From Mycoplasma crocodyli MP145 (GTDB taxonomy: Bacteria; Bacillota_I; Bacilli_A; Mycoplasmatales; Metamycoplasmataceae): a DNA stretch of 64,000 nt. The DNA is taken from positions 544,367-608,366 of the forward strand of contig NC_014014.1 in assembly GCF_000025845.1 (NCBI RefSeq). The letters run 5' to 3'. Shown one piece after another: positions 1 to 12,503 of the stretch. Made by a program: the position numbers and the translations under genes. How positions within the stretch are numbered: position 1 is the stretch's first letter; every line of letters starts with the position of its first letter. The notes beneath the pieces were generated by a model, which was given only the letters and a program-made list of their open reading frames with translations, did not search any database and was not told the DNA's origin.

Positions 1-644
1 AATATTTTAATATCTCCAAAGGCTTTTTCAAGTAGTAGTTCCATATTGAATTTGATAGTTATTAATTCAGATTCTGTATTAACTTTTACATATTTAAATG
101 CAAAGATTAACAGAGCAAAATAACCATAAAAAGTAAGTATAAAAATAAAAATTCAAGTTGTTTTAATTCCTTTGAGAATTAACTTTTTATACATATCATA
201 AAACTTAAAGTTTGCTGTTGCATCATTTATTGAATAAGCATTTCTTAACTTTTTTATAATCGTTTTTCATGAGTTAAATTCTATTGCATTTTTTATTGAG
301 AAGTAAATAGATGTAATGGCTAAAATACTAAATAAAATATAATATCCAATATAATTAATTTTTTCTTTTTCTATTGTGGTTAAGCCAAATTGAGCAGAAT
401 TAATTATGTTTAAATGAGTTAAAAGCAATGCTGTTGTAGCCAACGCTATTAAAACTAAAAAGGTAAATCAAATGATTGAATTTATCTTTTTTAACCTTCT
501 CTCTTTCCTTATTATTCTATATACCTTTGGGTTAATTTCTTCATTTGTGTCAAAATCCTTTTTGTTGTTAGAAAGGTTTTTTAAAGAAATTACATTAGTT
601 ATAACTTGTGTTGGTTCTGGATTATTTAAAGGTGTAAATCTCAT
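1..644 (-). CDS. ICE multi-pass membrane protein (3' end beyond window)
   Basis: At least 214 codons, open to the left edge. The reading starts at an ATG whose first residues are MRFTPLNNPE and stays open only with TGA as Trp. I see four probable membrane helices in two pairs: one pair around residues 60-120 and one near residues 160-195, joined by a charged loop. The start overlaps the end of the upstream small membrane gene by 19 bases, so it is probably translationally coupled to it. I do not recognise a family. Its place at the end of a conjugation operon suggests a component of the ICE transfer apparatus or envelope, which is inference only. Confidence 0.7.
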
Positions 645-889
645 TTTGTATTGTCAACTATTAAATTTATTACTTTTAAGAAAACTAGAATTAATAGTGG
701 AGATACAATAAATATTAATGTAATAATCACTCCTATGTATCCTAATTTAGTCATTAGTAGATATGATAAACCAAAAGTTATTGCAGCAATAATTAAAACC
801 ATTAAGACATAAGATATATTAATAAATATCTTTTTGTTCTTGGTTTTTTGAGTTTTGCTTTTTTGTTTTGTTTTGTTTTCAAATAACAA
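626..889 (-). CDS. Small two-helix ICE membrane protein, TTG start
   Basis: 87 aa. A lysine-rich head of about 22 residues precedes two hydrophobic helices (around residues 23-45 and 50-72). The only upstream in-frame start is TTG, preceded by AGGA seven bases away; the first in-frame ATG lies inside the first helix, so TTG is preferred. It overlaps the preceding gene by 71 bases, unusual even for this tightly packed operon. Family not recognised; probably a membrane component of the ICE. Confidence 0.55.
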
Positions 890-1103
890 AAGGTAATCCT
901 ATTAGTCAAATAAATATTATGGTTCCAAAGGTATAAGGAATAAGGTTAGGTTTAGTAATTGGTAAATCTTGATTAGTTAGATTTGTTTTATAAATTGAAT
1001 CAATTATCAATGCTATTATTGATATAACAAAAATTGCTATGAATATGATGATATATATTTTAGTTAGTGAAAGTTCTTTTTTGTTCTGTTTTGGTTGTTT
1101 CAT
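819..1103 (-). CDS. Small two-helix ICE membrane protein
   Basis: 94 aa beginning MKQPKQNKKE, with AGGAG just before the ATG. Two hydrophobic helices (around residues 15-37 and 57-75) are flanked by strongly basic tails. It starts 8 bases after the stop of the 1784-aa surface protein and overlaps the next small membrane gene. Layout (large surface protein followed by several small basic membrane proteins) resembles the distal part of mycoplasma ICE transfer operons. No specific function can be read from the sequence. Confidence 0.65.
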
Positions 1104-1110
1104 TTTTCTC

Positions 1111-4100
1111 CTATTTAAGTTTTTTGGCTTTAATGTATGTGTTTTTATATTTAATAATTCCAAATACTATTGCAGGTAATACAAAAACAAATAAAGCAAC
1201 TATTCAAATAAGATGTAATGGTTGTTTTTGTATTAAACTAAATTTTGTTGGAGTAATTCCACCTGGGTTATTTGAAACATTAATAGTTTTATAGTTTATT
1301 AATTTTTTAGATAAAGCATCAATTCTAATGATTACTTTATTATCTTTGTTAGGTTCCTTAACGAGGTTATATAAAAGAATTTTGTTATCAGTTCAATTGT
1401 TAGGTGAAACTCTTTTTAATTCTTTAAATTTTGAGCCACTTATTGAATATGTTATTTGATAATCAATTCCATTAATTCAAAAAGATTGGTTCATTTGTGT
1501 GTTAATATAGTCAATTATTTCATTATTTAATTCACTAAAATATTTATTTTGATATTTTGGCTCATCTTTTAAATATTTATGATTAAGAATTAGGTCATCT
1601 ATCTTAAGATTTGTTAAATCAAAAGAAAATTTGTTAACAAAGTCATTATAATCTTTATCATCTTCTGAAATATTTAGTTGAATGGTAAATGAAGCAAAAT
1701 TAGATAATCAACTTTCAATTGGAAGTATTTTTGCATTAATTGGCTGATTAACATTTTGTAATACTAGCGTTATCAATTTATCAATCTCATTTAATGATAT
1801 TTTTAGAATTTCTTCTTTTGATTTTGTAATAACAAACTGACTTATTCAATAATTTTTATTGTATATAAGTTTAGGTTCAATATTATATTTATCAATCTCA
1901 TTATTTACAAGATTTATTAATTCTTTAGCCATTTTATGCTTAAAATTTTCATCTTTTAAGTTAGGTTTACTCAATTTAATATTAAAGTTCTTTATTTTAG
2001 ACAAGTCAAAAATTTTATTTTTTACAAAATTTAGAACTCTAATTTCAGGATTTTGTACTTCTTGGTATTTATTAGGTTCTTTTGGTTTAATGTTAAAAAT
2101 TAAAGGTTCTGGTGGAGTATCTGTTTTATAGTTAAATGTAGGGCTTAATATTAGTTTTTTAAGTTCCTCTTTTAACTCTTTCTCTGTTAACACTTTTAAA
2201 TCACTTGAATCGTCATTCGGTATTGTTATATTAATTTCATCATTTGATATATCTGATGCCAATAACTTTGCAAGCTCATTTTTAAATAAATTAAGAATTT
2301 CTAATTCATCACTTTTATATGTTTGTAAATTTATCTCTCTTCTATCAGTGATGAAAAATATATCCTTAGCCAAGGCACTAAATGTTAGTTTTAAATCAGT
2401 GTTAGTATCTTTCTTTAGTTCATAAATTGATGATTTTAAGGAATTAACTTTTCACTTGATTTCAATATGACCTGAATCAATGAGTTTTGTTTTAGGATTT
2501 AGTTTTGAACTAATATTCGAATCAAATTCTATAATAGTTTCAAGGTTATCATTAGGCAAATTATTAATCAACTCTCTTAATGTTTCTTTAGCATTATTTA
2601 ATATTTCTTGTTGTTTGTTGGTATCAGTTATTTTGGTTCATTCTTCTTTTACTTTTGGAGATTTTATATTAAGTTTATTTCAACTATCTAAAATAAATGC
2701 AATTTGGCTTTTATTAAGTAAATCATTTTGTTTATACTTTTCTAGTTTATTTGGTAGAGCAATAAATACATCTAGTATTTGAAGTAAGGCATTTCAACCT
2801 GTTGATGTAGGATTATTAGTATCAAGTTCTAAAATATTTAATAATTCTTGCTCTCTAATAATTGGCTTGTGTTTAGCCAAGATATCATTAACAAGTCTTT
2901 TATAGTTTTTTTTGAAGTTTTGATAATTCATTGATTTTGCTCTATTGTTAAGTTCTATATTTATTTCTTGTGTTGGTGGAACAATAATAATTTTATCTGT
3001 TGAAAGAAGTTGCTTATTATCTGTTATATCACTTAATTTTACTAGAACAGTTTGGTGAAGGAATGCTTCAGGAATTTCTATACTTTCAATCCTTGGAAAA
3101 AAATCAAATTTTATAGCAATAGTTTTACTATTGTTTCTTGTTTCGAGGTTTGTGTTTGCTAAAACCTTTGTATGATAATTTGATATCTTATTTAAATCTT
3201 CATTCATTAATTTAAGTTCATATAATAAGTCTTGGTCATCAGGAGACTTAAGAAGCAATTCATTGTGTTTAGTTATCTTGGTTTCAAGTTCTATTTGAGG
3301 TAAAGAAGTGTAATAATCATTAATGTTCTCCTTTAAGTGATTTTCAAAATCTTTAAAGTTATTATACCTTGATGCTATTCTAATCAGTTTCTCTTCCCTT
3401 ACAATTGGTGTAGTAATATTTGAATTAGAAGAATTTTCAGATACATATAGTTTTCAATATTTAACTAATATATCATATTCTAAAGAATAAGATTTTTCAG
3501 GACTAAAAGAATGAACTTTATATAAATATTCCAAAAGGTTTTTACCTTGAGGGCTTAACCAAAAGTTTGTTATATCAGGGTGAGTATCTAACTTTGGATA
3601 TATTTGAACTTTTCTATTTGTTGCTAACAAGTGTGTATTGTATCTATATTCTTCACTTAGTTTTCACTTATTAAATTCATTGTTATTGTTTGAATTAGGT
3701 AAATCATTGAAAGCTTTAAATTTGTTTCAATAATTAGTGTTGTAATCTTTAGCCATTTCATTTAACTTTGTTGTAAAAGTATCAGTTTGTTTAAGATCAT
3801 CACCAATTAATATAATTTTGAACTTATTTGAAAAATCATTAGGAAGCTTATATGAGTATAATCACAAACCAGATGTTGAAAAGTACGATGGATTTTTAGG
3901 GTTTAAACTAATATTGGCTCCTGTTTCAGCACCAAATTCTTGTTTTAACCAATATTTACCACCACCAGTGTATAAAGTTCTGGTTCAACCAGGTTCACTA
4001 CTTAAACAGTAAAATCTTTTTAATTCAAGATGGTCATTATTTGGAATTGTTAACAAGACGGCTTTAGGTATAACTATGGCTTCTGCAAGAAAACCAAATA

Positions 4101-6465
4101 CTTGTTTATTCTTATCTTCATTAAATATTTTGGGGTCTTGTAAAAAATAAGTGCTTTCAATTTTTTTGTGTTGTTGATTTGACTTTTTGTTTGAATAATT
4201 ATAAATAGTTCCTGGTAAATCACTTCATTCATTTGTTGCATTAACTCAAACAATTTCTGTTGTGGTTCCAGTAGTAGGGTTTATGTTAGGGTTATACTTT
4301 GGGTTCTTTATTTCATTGCCTTCTTCATCTTTCAAAGGTTTGTTATCTTTATCTGTTAAAAAAGGAGAAATTAGAAGTTTTTGTTCTATGTTATTTTCCG
4401 GGTCTCAAGCATATCATTTTAAATCTAGTAATGTTGATGAACTATCTTTTATTATGATATTTCTTGTATATTTACTTTCTATTTTATCTGTTAATAGACC
4501 ATTTATTCCATTTTTTTCATATCTAATTACTTCTATTTTATAAACATTATCACCAAGTGAACCATCATCATTCTTTATGAAAGAAAAATCTTCAAGAGGA
4601 ATATTTCATTGATGATTAATTAAATCATGTTCCTTATCATTGATTTTAATCTTTATGTTATCTAAATCAGTTCCTATAAGGCTAACTTTAACTTGTGAAT
4701 AAAATTGATATGTATCTTCATCTGGTTTTTCTTCAATATGGTCACCATTATCTTCTTTAACTTCAAATTCTTGGGTTGTCTTATTTCACTTTTTATACTT
4801 TGAACCAGTTGTTTTCAACATTTGTTTTAAGTTTCTTTTCTTAAATCTTTCAGTTGGTATTCAATTTACTTTGACATTTGAAAATAATACTTTTGATGTT
4901 TTTTGTTTCCTATAAACATCATAGTATTCTAAAATAATGTCAATCTGGTTAGGTATATTAGAATTATTTTGAGATTTGGATTGCTGTACTTTAATTTTGG
5001 AATTAGTTTCAACATTTTTCATATATTCAAACCCAATTGTTGTTTCAACCATATAATTTCTAAATGAAATAATTTTTTCATTTATGTTTTTGGTTATATT
5101 TTGTTCCAAATAGTTTCTGAGATAATAATTAATTATTTGCTGATTACTTAATAATTTGTTTTTTTCATCTGCAAGTTTGTTTAATTTACTTAGATATTCA
5201 GAACTATCTGATGTATTCTTAATTATTGTATCTAAATCATTATTTAATATGCTATGTGATTCAGTGGGTGAATCTGTAATATCTGATGCTCCAACATCAG
5301 TAGGTAAATCAATTGTGTTTGATTTATAGTTTAAAATTTTAGGTAGTTCAATAGTTTTTATTAAATTAGATAATTCTTTATCTCTATTGTTTGGTTGTGG
5401 GTCATCAAAAATAACTTTAAAGTTTTTTAAAAAAATGTGCTTTTCATTTGGTGTTGATTTGTCATATAACAAAATGTTAATTGTGTTTTCATCTACTGTT
5501 TCATAATCAAATTTCAGTGGATTATTATCACTATTGAATGATTTTATGTAGTCATTTAACTTCATTTTGTTAGTGGTCTTATCAGAATATGAACTGTTGA
5601 TAGTTGTACCATAGCAGTTATAAAATATTTGTTTTTTTGATTCTGCTTTCTTTTTTCAAGTATTTATATGTGTATTTCAATGGTTAAAGTTATTTGGTGT
5701 TATGGTTTTGGTTGTTTCTTCAACATAATCAATTGTTCATTTATATTTATTTAAATAATCATATTTGTTGGGTGATGATGATTTTCAAGTAGAGTCTTTT
5801 CATCTTATGACTCACGCTGGGTCAGTGGATAGTATCAATTTAGCACTTATTACTTTTTTATATGGACCTATAAATGGTGCATTTGTAGGAAAGTTAGCGC
5901 TATATAAAGTTAATGGTCAATAATCTTGTCCTAAACTAAAGCTTTCACTCAATGGTTTTGAACTTATTTGGTATTGGTTTATAAAATGAAATTTCATATC
6001 TCTTGGGTCTGAATCAAAGTGGTATACATACTCTAAAACAGAATCCATATTTCTATATTCATCAAATGTATATGCAGGACAAACTGGTATATTAGCTATT
6101 ACATTACCAGAAGATGATTTAATTTTAAATCATAAGGATCTGTTGTCTTTTTCATATGTAAAATAAGTGTATTTATCAGATGATAAATATTGATTTGTCT
6201 TTTTTCAGGTTGTGAAGGATTTATCAATTTGATAATTGTAGTGGGTTATAGGAATAGATACCGTGTTATAAAACATTTCATCTATTGAACCTTCAAGAGT
6301 ATAAGTTCCAGGTTCTTTATCTTTTCTTGTTGTTTGGCTTCATTGATAAGGAATGGCTTCAAAATCATTGTTAGACAATGATGATGAAACTCCAAATGGA
6401 ATGGTTAATAAAGGTAATGAAACCGATGTTAAAACTAAGGTTGGTTTAATTATTTTCTTTTTCAT
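1111..6465 (-). CDS. Giant ICE surface protein (1784 aa)
   Basis: Begins MKKKIIKPTLVLTS with a signal-peptide-like hydrophobic stretch but no lipobox Cys, so signal peptidase I export is more likely than lipidation. One membrane helix near the C-terminus (residues about 1755-1775) is followed by a basic tail, giving a large extracellular body anchored at its C-terminal end. The body is rich in Asn, Lys, Ser and Tyr and has no motif I recognise. AAGGAAATTA precedes the ATG, and the start overlaps the 92-aa gene by 20 bases. Order after the VirB4 ATPase and a ~90-aa protein matches what NCBI calls, from memory, the Mbov_0399 family of mycoplasma ICEs. A role in donor-recipient contact is inference. 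Confidence 0.8.
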
Positions 6466-6724
6466 TAATTTCCTTATTATCCTTTACACCAGCACTTTTC
6501 ATTTCAGCTTGAAATTTAATTATTATCAACTTAATACTTTCTATTACCATTTCATCAAGTGAATCAGTAATAACTACATTTGATAAAGCATAAGAAATTT
6601 GGTTTACTTTAAATCCTAATTTTTTCAATGTTTTACTTAATTGTTTTAATTGAGGATTTAGTTCTTCTTTTATTTTTATAAATTCATTCGATATCTCTTT
6701 ATTTGTTAATTGTTTTTTAGTCAT
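6446..6724 (-). CDS. Small soluble ICE protein (92 aa)
   Basis: Mostly helical, charged, without membrane segments or signal peptide; begins MTKKQLTNKE. It overlaps the VirB4 stop by 8 bases and itself overlaps the giant surface gene by 20, so the three are almost certainly co-translated. Position right after the VirB4 ATPase fits the Mbov_0398-type ICE protein as I remember that naming. Function unknown. Confidence 0.7.
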   Translation of the reverse strand: MTKKQLTNKEISNEFIKIKEELNPQLKQLSKTLKKLGFKVNQISYALSNVVITDSLDEMVIESIKLIIIKFQAEMKSAGVKDNKEINEKENN

Positions 6725-9395
6725 TTAATGTCTCCTTATCTTTAAATATTATTTTTCTTTCAAAGTCATTGTAGTTCATCTTACATCTGATTTTATAACC
6801 AGTTGCAGATGAAAAAAGTAATTGACCTTTATGAGCTCTTAATAAATATTCTTGTTCTGGTGCAGTTATAAATTCATTATCATCTTCAACTTTATTTGAA
6901 GGATTATAAAGCCTATTAATATGCCTTATGTCATCTCCGGTTTGTTTAAAGATGAAGTTATATTGAATATTTTTAAGGATTGCATTTGTTTTGTTTATTA
7001 AGTCTTGACTTAATGCAAAGTCAGCTGGATTTTGAGTGGTTAATGTTATTGAACCATTGTATTTTCTAATAGTTTTTGTGGTTTGGAATAGAAAGTCCAA
7101 AGTTGCCATATTATTCTTATCTACAAAGTAATGTGCTTCATCAACTATCAACATTGTTTTAAGTTTAGAAGTATAAAAGTTGTAATTTATCTTTGTTTGG
7201 ATATAGTTTAGTAATTGATAAAAAGCCAAGTTAAGTGCTGTTGTTGATTTATTATCAGTTAATACTTTTGTATCTATAATAATAAAATCTTTATTAAGGT
7301 CAATGTTTGTGTAATTGTTATATGTTTTAGCATATATACCATTATTTAAGAAATTTACAGTTAAATAGTTCTTTAATCTTATTCTCTCCGGTTCATAAAT
7401 AGGAGCTTCAGATTTATTGAATTTCATGTCTATAATGGTTTCTATTAATTCTGTTATTCTTGGGTATTCATTATTTTCTAATTTTGATATATCCTTATTT
7501 AGATTATAAAAGTTATATTTTTTAGAACCATACAGACTTTTCAATGCAGTTATTATTAAGTATTGACTGTCTTGGTTTAATTCTGGATTTAGTATTTTAA
7601 ATCATTCAATAATTTTGTTTATCTGATTTGATAATAAAACTTCATTTGTTAATGTAGTTTCATTTGTATTATCATCTCTTATAGCCATATTTATTTGTAA
7701 TGGATTAAGTGCTGTTTTACCGGTTCCTAAATCTATCCAAGAAGCATTGGTGAGTTCAGTTAAATCTCCATACTCTCTTTGTGGATCGATAACAATTATT
7801 GAAGCTTTATCATTATAGTAGGAATTAAGCATCAATTTTTTCATTGCTGTTGTTTTACCTGAACCTGAAAGTCCGAAGAAAACACAGTTTGAATTTATGT
7901 GGTTATTATTTCTTTTTCAAATGTTCAAGAGTATAGGGTTTGCATTTCTCATGGCTCATATAAAGTTATTTTTGTCATCGTATTCTTCATTAATAAAAGG
8001 TCAGCCATATGCTAGATTTCTTGATACCATTTCAGTTTGGTTTTTTGAGTGAAAACTTGGTGTAAAAGTAATCATATTAAGTCCATCAAATTGCTTAAAT
8101 ACCAAATGATTTAAATTACTTTTTAGAGTTGCAATGTTTCTTTTGTTTTGTTTTTCCATTTCCTTTAAGTTCTGTGGTGTAGCACCATAAGAAATAAAAT
8201 AGAATGATGTATTAAACAATTTTTGACCTTGTGAAAGAGTTAAATCTGAAGTTTCTTCAATGGCTTCTAATTCTAATTGTGCTTTTCTTGTTCTGTATGA
8301 TGACTTATTATCTAAAACCATATTTGTTTCAGCATTTAAAGCTGACTTATCTATTAATTTTGCATAGTTTTCACTTGGTATTTGATGAATATTTCATATA
8401 ACAGTTGATTCTGTATTAAATAAATCTTGTATTCAATAATAAGGAATGTCTAGAGCATATTCATCTATTGTTTGTATTGAAAAATAATGGTTGTTATATT
8501 TAATGTGTGTGTTATTAATTGTGAGATTATTTGGCGCTAAATATTCATGTGGATTTTTAATTAAATCTTTGTTTTCAAATTTATTTTGATCTGGTACTGC
8601 ATCAAAAGGACTATAAATGGTTTTGTGAAAATATAATAACTCTAATGAATTTAATTCACAAGGGTTAAGGTTTAAACTGTTTAAGTTATGTAATAATTCA
8701 CCTTCATAATCATTTAATTGTTGCACTGAACTTGCATAAATTATTACATAATAGCAATCTCTAAATTCCTTTTCAGATAAAGCAGTAAAGTCTTTTTGAG
8801 AGGCAAATTGATATTCTTTATAATCTTTAGACATTCCAGGTTTCTTAATATTTTTTGAAATATCTTCTAATATATGATTATAGTCAGTTGGCTCTGTTCT
8901 TTTAATGAATGTAATAAAAAATGGTGTTTGGTCTAGAATTTGTAGAAAATGATTAATAAAATTTTCTTTTTCATTTTCGGGTCTATTAACCACATCATAA
9001 CCTGTAAATTTATATACTTTGTATAACTGTGATGATGATAAATAAACAATATTATTTTTTATTTCTTTTATTCTAATGAGTGATTTTGTGTTTGCTACTT
9101 TTGATGAACTTGTATATTTATTGTTTGATAATATGAATTTAATAAGTCTAACAAGTACCAGCCATAATCTTGCACTATGCTTTTTAACATTAATAAATAA
9201 TGGTAAGAAAAGAATTGTAATTGAGATAAATATTAATGTTGAATATGTTGTATAGTTTTGATTATCTTTTGATATTATTGTAAAACCAATTAATGCACTT
9301 ATTAGTAAAGTCATTAGGAATACAACTAAATCTCATAAATTAAAGTTTTTATAAATTGTAGTTTTTTGTTTTTTTAAATTTTTTGGTTGTAGCAT
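6717..9395 (-). CDS. traE: VirB4/TraE-like conjugal transfer ATPase of the ICE
   Basis: 892 aa, start supported by AAGGAGAATAAATG. Two N-terminal membrane helices (about residues 20-75) are followed by a VirB4-like N-domain and a C-terminal P-loop ATPase domain. Walker A is GLSGSGKTT at residues 508-516; Walker B is MLIVDEAH with D752 and E753; ITLTTQNPADF shortly after is the typical VirB4/HerA motif region. Such ATPases power assembly of the type IV secretion channel and are a hallmark of mycoplasma ICEs (TraE, CDS17 in M. agalactiae ICEA). It lies between the VirB6-like and the 92-aa gene. The reading frame is intact, so the transfer engine may still work. Confidence 0.93.
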
Positions 9396-9413
9396 TTATT
9401 CTCCTTAACATAT

Positions 9414-10853
9414 CTATTTCATTTTTGAAATTTTTTTAATTGCTTCATTAAATGTTTTATCTTCTTTTTCTTTTGCTTTCTTTTGTTTATTTTTATTTAT
9501 TAATTCTTTCTCTTTTTGAGTTGCTGTTTTAGGTTTTGCTTCTCCTTGTTTTATTCAATTTTTTCTCAACTGTGATTGATTCTTTAATGAATCATTATCT
9601 GTTTTTCCTAATAATTTTGTCATTTCATTGTATGTTTTCTTTCTATCTTTGTTTCAGGTTCCATCTAGTTTTGCACTTCTTTTTAGATTTTGTAATGTTT
9701 TAACATGGTTGAAACTTGCTCCTGTTCTTTTGGCTATAAGTGCTGTGTTTGCACTTCTTAACCCAGACATGACTGAACTACCTGCTTTTCCTGCAAGTGG
9801 TTTTATTCCTTTTGAGGCAATTAAACCAGCTCCAGATGTTAAAGCACCAGCAACAGCTCCTGTTGCAAATGTTGCAGCTTTTGAAAGTCCTGGAGCCATT
9901 CCTTTGACACTCATGTCTTCTCCAATCATTTTTGAAATAAGTTGTTCCAACGCAAATCCTGCTGCTGTTGAACCAGCTATAATAGCAAGAATAGTTATAA
10001 ATTTAATTGAAGAATTATCTGATAATGGATTATTTTGAGACATATAATCTATAAGTGGAATGAATAACAAAATGAAAACATTTTGAACTAAAACAATAGA
10101 ATAAATAGCGAAAGTTTTACTTAAAAACAATTGTTTTCATTCAGAAAATTTTTTTCCGTTGTCTAATAAAATGGTGGCTGATACAAATGGAGCAAGAATA
10201 AATAAAAAGTATTGTTCAAATGATTTAATAAAAACAGTAAGAGTTTGCTTAAAGAGTAAAGATAGAACAAAGAATACTGCAAAGAATATTGATGTAAATG
10301 CAACAAGTCCCTCACCTCAATTCAATTTTGAATAAGCATTTTTATCTAAAACATCAAAACCTGAAGCATTAATATCTCATTCTTTTCTTATTGTTTCAGT
10401 AGGGCAAAGTGATTTATAAATTCTTTCAGCTACATTTAGTTTTCCACCAAGAACCATTTTTAAGAGTATTTCAAATAAATTAAGTAATGATATTGCTAAA
10501 AAGAAGATTACTGGTAGTAAAAAAATTAATGCTATTGCGGGGATACTCTTTTTTAATTTACTAAAAAATTCAGCTCTATTTTCACCTGTGGATGACTTGG
10601 TAAATTGAATGAGTGATATAAAGAAGAACATAAAAAATAATATAATTGTTAATATTCCCATTGCTATATATGGCTGTGGTACAAGCATATCCTGCAATGA
10701 ATTAATCTCAGGTTTACCAAAAAGTATAAGGGTTGGTATTTGTTTTACTATTACATTAAATAATTTGAATACTGATTGCAATATTAATAAAGGTAATTTA
10801 GCAAATATATGCCAGAACATACTAAATATGCCGTGTATTAAGGAATTAAACAT
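9414..10853 (-). CDS. Polytopic ICE transfer protein, VirB6/TrbL-like
   Basis: 479 aa. Six to seven hydrophobic helices fill the first 330 residues, then an Ala/Gly-rich stretch (GAVAGALTSGAGLIASKG) and a strongly basic, Lys/Gln-rich tail of about 90 residues ending KKISKMK. This arrangement is typical of VirB6/TrbL channel proteins and of the ICE transmembrane protein that sits directly upstream of TraE in mycoplasmas (Mbov_0396 family by memory). The start is just after the stop of the pilin-like gene (TAATATG). Function as inner channel component follows from topology and neighbours, not from a diagnostic motif. Confidence 0.75.
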
Positions 10854-10854
10854 A

Positions 10855-11217
10855 TTATAATCTAACTAAATTTAGCAGTTCTTTTGGTGAGTTATTAACT
10901 AATGCTGTGGCTTTATTTGCTAATGTAACTGATACAGCAATTCCAATACCTACTAAAGCAACATTAACTCCTATTAATATTCCTATTGTTATAAGATGAG
11001 TTTTCTTTTCTGCTCTTACTTGGTGATCACTGGTTCTTGCATAACCGATAGTGTGTCAAATAGCTAAACCTATTAAAAGTAATAAAACAAGTGAAAGAAA
11101 TCCTGTTATTACCGATGATAAAATAGGATACAATTGACCTTGAATATCAGTTATTATATTTGTATTTGGTAGCTCTTTTGTTGAATCATCAAATAATTTT
11201 GTTGCGAATTCTATCAT
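10855..11217 (-). CDS. Pilin-like conjugal transfer protein (VirB2/TrbC type)
   Basis: 120 aa with two long hydrophobic helices (about residues 33-57 and 74-98) joined by a short basic loop (RTSDHQVRAEKK), the architecture of VirB2/TrbC pilin subunits. It directly precedes the VirB6-like and VirB4 genes, matching the Mbov_0395 pilin-like family position in mycoplasma ICEs. AAAGGAG lies before the ATG, inside the upstream gene. Identification rests on size, topology and order; sequence similarity to VirB2 cannot be tested here. Confidence 0.7.
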
Positions 11218-11453
11218 TGTGCATCTCCTTTCATATATTGTGGGTAATTTGATTTTATGTAGTTTTCAATGTGAGAATGTAGTAATCCAAATTTAGATTT
11301 AACTACATAATCAGCTATATCATCTAAATCTTTAATGTTGTTAATTTCGTATTCATAACTAATTAAAGCCTTAAGTAACTCAAGATCATTTTGTTTTTGA
11401 AGTCATCTTTTGATTTCAAAATAAGTTAAAGTATTTTTTATTTTTTTAGACAT
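11211..11453 (-). CDS. Small ICE protein (80 aa)
   Basis: Begins MSKKIKNTLTYFEI, good ribosome site GGAGACAA before the ATG. Its terminal codons are TGA (Trp) then TAG, so the end overlaps the pilin-like gene start by 7 bases. Charged, helical, no membrane segment. It opens the transfer gene run after a 130-base gap. Function unknown. Confidence 0.65.
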
Positions 11454-11585
11454 TTGTCTCCTTTATGTTTTAATTATTTGATATATATCTATATTTTATT
11501 TTCATTAATATTTACAATTTTTAAATATTAATTCCTTTACTTAATATGACATTAAGTGATTAAAAAGATTTTGAAACCTTGTTTA
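11454..11585. other. Gap inside the ICE operon
   Basis: 132 bases with no gene. AT-rich; on the minus strand it contains TAAATATAGATATA-like tracts that could hold a promoter for the transfer genes, but no clear -35/-10 pair or terminator hairpin can be defended. It divides the ICE into a DNA-processing half (above 11.58 kb) and a transfer half (below). Confidence 0.4.
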
Positions 11586-12074
11586 TTATTTTAATATTTG
11601 TTTTTCTAGATAATATGTTGTTGTATATGTATATTTGTTTTTAGCGTTTATGCAATCATCAAATGAAGATAAAACTTTTTGTTTAGATTCATCTAACAAT
11701 TTTGGTAATTCCATAAAGTTCTCAAGAGAAATATATGGAATAAAATCATCTTGCTTTATAACAAAAACACTTCTATAAACAGGTGCTAATCTGATAAAGT
11801 CATAATATTGAAACTCCAATAGATTATTATTGTTGTAATGTGGTTTCTTATCAATTGGTAATAAGTAAAAATGCTTATCAGGTGCTGGAAAGACAAATAA
11901 TAAATTTCCAAGTTTTAGTTTATATTCAGATTTATTAATTTTATCTATTAATTCTTGTTTAACTTTGATTATTTCACCATATGGAAAATTCTTTATTTTA
12001 TTTGATTTGACTATTTTTTTTAATTGCTTTATTAATGAATTATTTTTTGGTTTATAAGTTATTCTTAATTTCAT
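11586..12074 (-). CDS. ICE protein of unknown function (162 aa)
   Basis: Soluble, basic at the N-terminus (MKLRITYKPKNN), with alternating hydrophobic stretches in the middle (LGNLLFVFPAPDKHFYLLPI) suggesting beta structure. ATG at 12074 is preferred to an upstream TTG; it lies within the last 23 bases of the preceding gene. It shares its style (DNA-processing half, overlapping starts) with the 146-aa gene. No family recognised. Confidence 0.65.
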   Translation of the reverse strand: MKLRITYKPKNNSLIKQLKKIVKSNKIKNFPYGEIIKVKQELIDKINKSEYKLKLGNLLFVFPAPDKHFYLLPIDKKPHYNNNNLLEFQYYDFIRLAPVYRSVFVIKQDDFIPYISLENFMELPKLLDESKQKVLSSFDDCINAKNKYTYTTTYYLEKQILK

Positions 12075-12492
12075 TTTCAACTTGATTTATCTTATCAAGT
12101 TTGCAAATTCCAACAGATATTGCATTAATACCTTGCTTAGGAATTTGTAGAGATAAATTAGAACTTTGCAATGAACGCAATACTTTGTTAGATTTTAAGC
12201 CTGAATTAATTCAATAATTTGAAGCTATAATTAAATAGCCAGGTTCTACAATCATTCAATATTCCAATCACTTGGACTTAGTTGTTTTTGCTTTAAAACT
12301 ATTCACCTTGTTTATAGGCCTAAAAGTTTCATTTTGTTTTTTCAAATAGTTTTCTAAAAGTATATTTGTTATCTTTTTTAATAATGTTTTATTGTTGATT
12401 TTTGTAGGTGTAATATCTTGATTTGGGAATTCTCAAGTGAATAATAAATCAAAATTTCCTTGTATTAAATCTTGTTTTTTTATTTTAGTCAT
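12052..12492 (-). CDS. ICE protein of unknown function (146 aa)
   Basis: Begins MTKIKKQDLIQGNFDLLFTW with AGGAG six bases before the ATG. It contains four TGA-coded Trp codons, which is why it is split in a standard-code reading. No membrane segment. It starts 11 bases downstream of the end of the frameshifted gene and overlaps the 162-aa gene. No motif that I can name. Confidence 0.65.
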
Positions 12493-12503
12493 TTCATTCT
12501 CCT

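Noticed and set aside
641..1294. Plus-strand readings opposite ICE genes
   Set aside because: Shadows of the minus-strand genes; no ribosome sites and composition mirrors the coding strand.
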